Assembly (NCBI RefSeq): GCF_020510425.1
Contig: NZ_JAHBAH010000001.1
Coordinates: 2,771,001-2,835,000 of the forward strand
From: Quatrionicoccus australiensis
GTDB taxonomy: Bacteria; Pseudomonadota; Gammaproteobacteria; Burkholderiales; Rhodocyclaceae
DNA length: 64,000 bases
Direction of reading: 5' to 3'
Part shown: in pieces, positions 63,947 to 64,000 of the stretch
How positions within the stretch are numbered: position 1 is the first letter of the stretch
Layout of the letters: each line of letters opens with the position of its first letter
Made by a program: the position numbers and the translations under genes
The notes under the pieces: model-generated
The model's input: the letters and a program-made list of their open reading frames with translations, nothing else
Told to the model about the DNA's origin: nothing
Database searches by the model: none

Positions 63947-64000
63947 GCGGGTTCCTTGCTACGTTGGGGATAGGGTGGCCCGGTTTCGATGCGGGCATCG
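63943..64000 (-). CDS. C-terminal end of an upstream gene (partial)
   Basis: A frame open from the window edge to TGA at 63943-63945 reads DARIETGPPYPQRSKEPA. The four-base ATGA overlap with the ankyrin gene suggests a real coupled gene whose body lies beyond the window. Too short to identify. Confidence 0.4.
   Translation of the reverse strand, partial: DARIETGPPYPQRSKEPA

Overview
The window is 64 kb of GC-rich chromosome from a betaproteobacterium, most likely a member of the Rhodocyclales (Dechloromonas/Azonexus-like). The reasons are the conserved housekeeping orders miaB-phoH-ybeY-corC-lnt, gmhB-plsC next to glyQ-glyS, pilB-pilC-pilD, rplM-rpsI and rppH-CNP1-coq7, together with Coq7, SlmA and bactofilin types usual in that group. 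The taxonomic call is an inference from gene content; no rRNA gene is present.

Layout. 1-9 kb is an iron-acquisition region: the end of a DUF4198 protein, a membrane-anchored flavodoxin/FAD reductase, a Fur box, a Fiu-like catecholate receptor, the PiuC/YbiX hydroxylase, an FMN alpha-hydroxy-acid oxidase and a second TonB-dependent receptor. 9-12 kb holds a cNMP-binding protein, a small outer-membrane protein behind a PHO-box-like promoter, and dgkA coupled to a GT4 glycosyltransferase. 12-23.5 kb is a long minus-strand housekeeping block (gloA, YgjP-type protease, plsC, gmhB, glyS, glyQ, then lnt, corC, ybeY, phoH, miaB), interrupted by one plus-strand lytic transglycosylase with an unusual paired-operator promoter.

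23.6-33.2 kb is a genomic island inserted at tRNA-Met. A degraded copy of the tRNA 3' end lies about 9.5 kb away at the right boundary, and a 3' fragment of a tRNA-Gly lies just inside the left boundary. The island carries a compact five-gene operon: a type I restriction-modification system (hsdR, hsdM, hsdS) followed without a gap by a HipA-like kinase and a DUF3037 protein. It also has an AlpA-type regulator, a truncated integrative-element gene and a secreted AT-rich orphan. No integrase is present, so the island looks immobile or decayed.

33.2-64 kb is core genome again: slmA, a pyrimidine 5'-nucleotidase, argB, nudB, a barnase/barstar pair sitting behind aspS, DUF502 and FmdB proteins, pilD-pilC-pilB, a CorC-like transporter, ypjD divergent from ffh, a lytic transglycosylase, proS, rppH-CNP1-coq7, osmC, a probable small RNA, rplM-rpsI, DUF6776, bactofilin, erpA, a cell-envelope set (M23 peptidase, thioredoxin-like protein, YpfJ-type protease), pyrF, an orphan adenine methyltransferase, glnS, a chemoreceptor, a small lipoprotein and an ankyrin protein.

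The most unusual signals are the hsd-HipA-DUF3037 operon in its tRNA-bounded island, a candidate small RNA with an anti-Shine-Dalgarno loop upstream of rplM, the two identical-type operators flanking the 17.58 kb promoter, inverted repeats that carry the facing stop codons of four convergent gene pairs, and a 12-mer found four times in unrelated genes and frames.
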